From an uncultured Lentisphaeria bacterium (GTDB taxonomy: Bacteria > Verrucomicrobiota > Lentisphaeria > Oligosphaerales > Oligosphaeraceae), in NCBI GenBank assembly GCA_934661755.1, contig CAKUJM010000007.1, positions 16,478 through 80,477 of the forward strand: 64,000 bases of DNA, in the 5' to 3' direction. The position numbers and the translations under genes are program-made. Below the pieces are notes generated by a model, which saw nothing but the letters and a program-made list of their open reading frames with translations, had not been told where the DNA came from and ran no database searches. Shown here piece after piece: positions 62,302 to 64,000 of this stretch. Position 1 is the first letter of the stretch, and every line of letters begins with the position of its first letter.

Positions 62302-63564
62302 ATGTCCTCAATCACTGAACGCGCCTTCCAGATCGCTTCGGAAGTCTATTCCGCCTGCGGCATCGACACCACCCAGGTCATGGCCCAGCTCGACGCCATG
62401 CCGTTAAGCCTGCATGCATGGCAGGGAGATGACGTCGTCGGCTTCGAGAATTCCGGCAATGCCCTCACCGGCGGCTGCCAAGTCACCGGAAATTATCCCG
62501 GTCGTGCCCGCACCGCCGCGGAATTGCGAAGCGACCTCGAACAGGCGCTCGGCCTCCTGCCTGGAAACAACTTCCGGATCTGCCTGCAAGGGCATGAAGT
62601 CGACTCCATCCGGCCCGGACAGGACCGCGACAGCTATACTCTCGAAAATTTTTCCGGATGGCTCGACTGGGCAAAGGAAAAACATCTCGGGATGGACATC
62701 GCCCCCGCCTATTACTCCCACCCGAAGCTGGACCACGGAATGTCGCTGGCACACCCCGACAAGTCCATCCGTGACTTCTGGATCGAACATGGCCGCGCCT
62801 GCCGCCGCATCGGCGCCCAATTCGGAGAGGCACTGGGCTCGCCCGCAGTCTGCAACCAGTGGGTCCCGGATGGATACAAGGACCGCCCCGCCGACCGCCG
62901 CGCTCCACGCGCCCGCCTGCAAGACTCGCTCGATGCGGTGTTCGCCGAGGACTTCCCGGAAAACCAGCTGCTCGATGCCGTGGAATCCAAACTCTTCGGC
63001 ATCGGGGTCGAAAGCTATACCGTCGGCTCCCATGACTTCTATCTCACCTACGCCGCCAGGCATGGCAAACTGATCTGCCTGGACACCGGACACTTCCATC
63101 CCACCGAGTCCATCGCCGACAAGCTGTCGGCAATCTGCTGCCAGCAGGGGCGCATCCTGCTCCATATCAGCCGCGGCGTAAGATGGGACTCCGACCACGT
63201 CACCCTGCTTAACGATGATCTGCTCGACCTGGCTTCCGAATCCGTACGCAACTACGACGGAAAAAACCTCTACTTCACCCTGGATTACTTCGATGCCAGC
63301 ATCAACCGCATCGCCGCGTGGGTCATCGGAGCGCGAAATTGGCAGAAGGCGCTCCTGAGTGCAATGCTCACCCCCATGGCAAATGCCTGCGATGCCGAGG
63401 ACCGCGGAGACTTCACCTCCCGCATGGCAATCATGGAGGCCCAAAAGACCCTCCCGTGGAACGCAGTATGGAACTACTACTGCGAGTCCCGCAACGTCCC
63501 CGCTGACACTGAAATCATGAAACCCATCCGCGAGTACGAACATGCCGCAGGAAAACGGGCGTAA
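62302..63564 (+). CDS. rhaA: L-rhamnose isomerase
   Basis: A 420-aa protein from the ATG at 62302 (MSSITERAFQIASEVYSACG); the longer frame from 62206 lies in the leader. Motifs: LSLHAWQGDDVVGFE, GGCQVTGNYPGRART, LGMDIAPAYYSHP, CNQWVPDGYKD, GVESYTVGSHDFYLTYA and LDTGHFHPTESIADKLS (metal ligands). It converts L-rhamnose to L-rhamnulose. rhaB and rhaD are not in view and may lie beyond the window. A GC-rich repeat cluster follows. Confidence 0.96.
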   Translation: MSSITERAFQIASEVYSACGIDTTQVMAQLDAMPLSLHAWQGDDVVGFENSGNALTGGCQVTGNYPGRARTAAELRSDLEQALGLLPGNNFRICLQGHEVDSIRPGQDRDSYTLENFSGWLDWAKEKHLGMDIAPAYYSHPKLDHGMSLAHPDKSIRDFWIEHGRACRRIGAQFGEALGSPAVCNQWVPDGYKDRPADRRAPRARLQDSLDAVFAEDFPENQLLDAVESKLFGIGVESYTVGSHDFYLTYAARHGKLICLDTGHFHPTESIADKLSAICCQQGRILLHISRGVRWDSDHVTLLNDDLLDLASESVRNYDGKNLYFTLDYFDASINRIAAWVIGARNWQKALLSAMLTPMANACDAEDRGDFTSRMAIMEAQKTLPWNAVWNYYCESRNVPADTEIMKPIREYEHAAGKRA

Positions 63565-63591
63565 CGGCGGGATAGCACACGTACAAATATA

Positions 63592-63731
63592 ACGACCGCG
63601 CTTATCTCCCCTGCAAGGGGAGGTGGCGCCGCAGGCGCTCTATCAGCCTCCCCTGCAAGGGGAGGTGGCACCGCAGGCGCTCTATCAGCCTCCCCTGCAA
63701 GGGGAGGTGGCGCGACAGCGCCGGAGGGGTT
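63592..63731. repeat. 42-bp tandem repeat with CCTCCCC palindromes (family B), 3 copies
   Basis: The palindrome CTCCCCTGCAAGGGGAG recurs at about 63606, 63648 and 63690 with an exact 42-bp period, joined by GTGGCGCCGCAGGCGCTCTATCAGC-like linkers. The unit starts with the same CGACCGCGCTTATCT-like lead-in as the copies at 6040. No gene is present from 63565 to the window end. Confidence 0.92.
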
Positions 63732-64000
63732 GGCGCCGGGCTTGACGTACCGTCGTGCGTAGTTTGGAGAACGCGCTTTGTTACAAACAGACTTTGTTAT
63801 TGACAACACATGCACCGGCCAAGTTCACTCACGCGGTTAACCCCTCCGCCGCCTGTCGGCGGCACCTCCCCTTGCAGGGGAGGCTGAAGAGCCTAGGGGT
63901 TGGCGCCGGGCATGACGTGCCGTCGTGCGTAGTTTGAAGAACGCGCCATGTTGCAAACAGACTTTGTTATTGACAACACATGCACCGGCCAAGTTCACTC
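63724..64000. repeat. 170-bp-period direct repeat (family B), two units to window end
   Basis: 63724-63830 and 63894-64000 are nearly identical 107-bp segments, from GGGGTTGGCGCCGGGC through CGTGCGTAGTTTG and TTGTTATTGACAACACATGC to AAGTTCACTC. They are spaced by exactly 170 bp and separated by an inverted CCTCCCCTTGCAGGGGAGG-containing linker. The window ends at the last base of the second unit, so the array may continue. Confidence 0.92.

Overview
The window looks like chromosomal DNA of a GC-rich PVC-superphylum bacterium, most likely a Lentisphaerota (Victivallales-type) member. The basis is a pseudopilin of the '[20 protein letters not shown]...' type with a C-terminal 'DGHV' motif next to large secreted glycosidases, a GntR regulator with a sugar-binding domain, a GH151-type enzyme, an OleC-like ligase, type III glutamine synthetase, and rhamnose and uronate catabolism. 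This is an inference from gene content. No rRNA or taxonomic marker was searched.

Layout. (1) 1-6027: end of an oleC-like ligase, tolB, an M18 aminopeptidase, a 7TM-HD (PgpH-like) phosphodiesterase and ybeY, all on +. (2) 6028-13232: an accessory island, AT-rich in its cargo genes. It holds intergenic repeats, a solo IS66-type end, a small PD-(D/E)XK-like protein, a Nudix gene fragment, a complete IS66-family element with a frameshifted transposase, an ASCH-like gene cut by that element, a two-gene CBASS system (CD-NTase plus Cap15-like effector) and a truncated PDDEXK_7/DUF2357 nuclease. It abuts the 3' end of the tmRNA gene (13233-13584, minus). (3) 13773-26249: nitrogen and arginine metabolism. 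carAB (minus) and glnN-asnA (plus) diverge from one intergenic region that carries a sigma-54 promoter for each side and two matching palindromes between them; argCJBD follows. (4) 26266-35998: a carbohydrate-active locus (GH151-like enzyme, 1199-aa secreted glycosidase, pseudopilin, GntR regulator, SGNH hydrolase, secreted unknown). (5) 36266-42216: a giant SNF2 helicase, a HAD hydrolase and a LacI regulator. (6) 42448-51653: a complete shikimate plus phenylalanine/tyrosine operon in the order aroF-tyrA-aroB-aroA-aroC-pheA-aroE/K-aroQ on minus. A Phe/Tyr-codon-rich leader peptide and attenuator precede it. (7) 51694-60619: a DUF4143 ATPase pseudogene, an AraC regulator, a bacterial alpha-2-macroglobulin, a metallo-hydrolase and a GT-C membrane protein. 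(8) 60726-64000: uxuA and rhaA, divergent, ending in a repeat cluster.

Four things stand out. The first is a four-segment transcription attenuator in front of the aromatic operon. The second is an EPSP synthase carrying a roughly 205-residue insertion built around a 24-bp minisatellite, with all recognisable catalytic motifs kept. The third is the divergent sigma-54 control region of carAB and glnN. The fourth is the CBASS pair, translationally coupled to a third, ASCH-like gene that an IS66 element has cut. Several repeat families (about 124-bp hairpin elements, GC-rich palindromic repeats, and 10-, 24-, 42- and 66-bp tandem repeats) recur between and inside genes.
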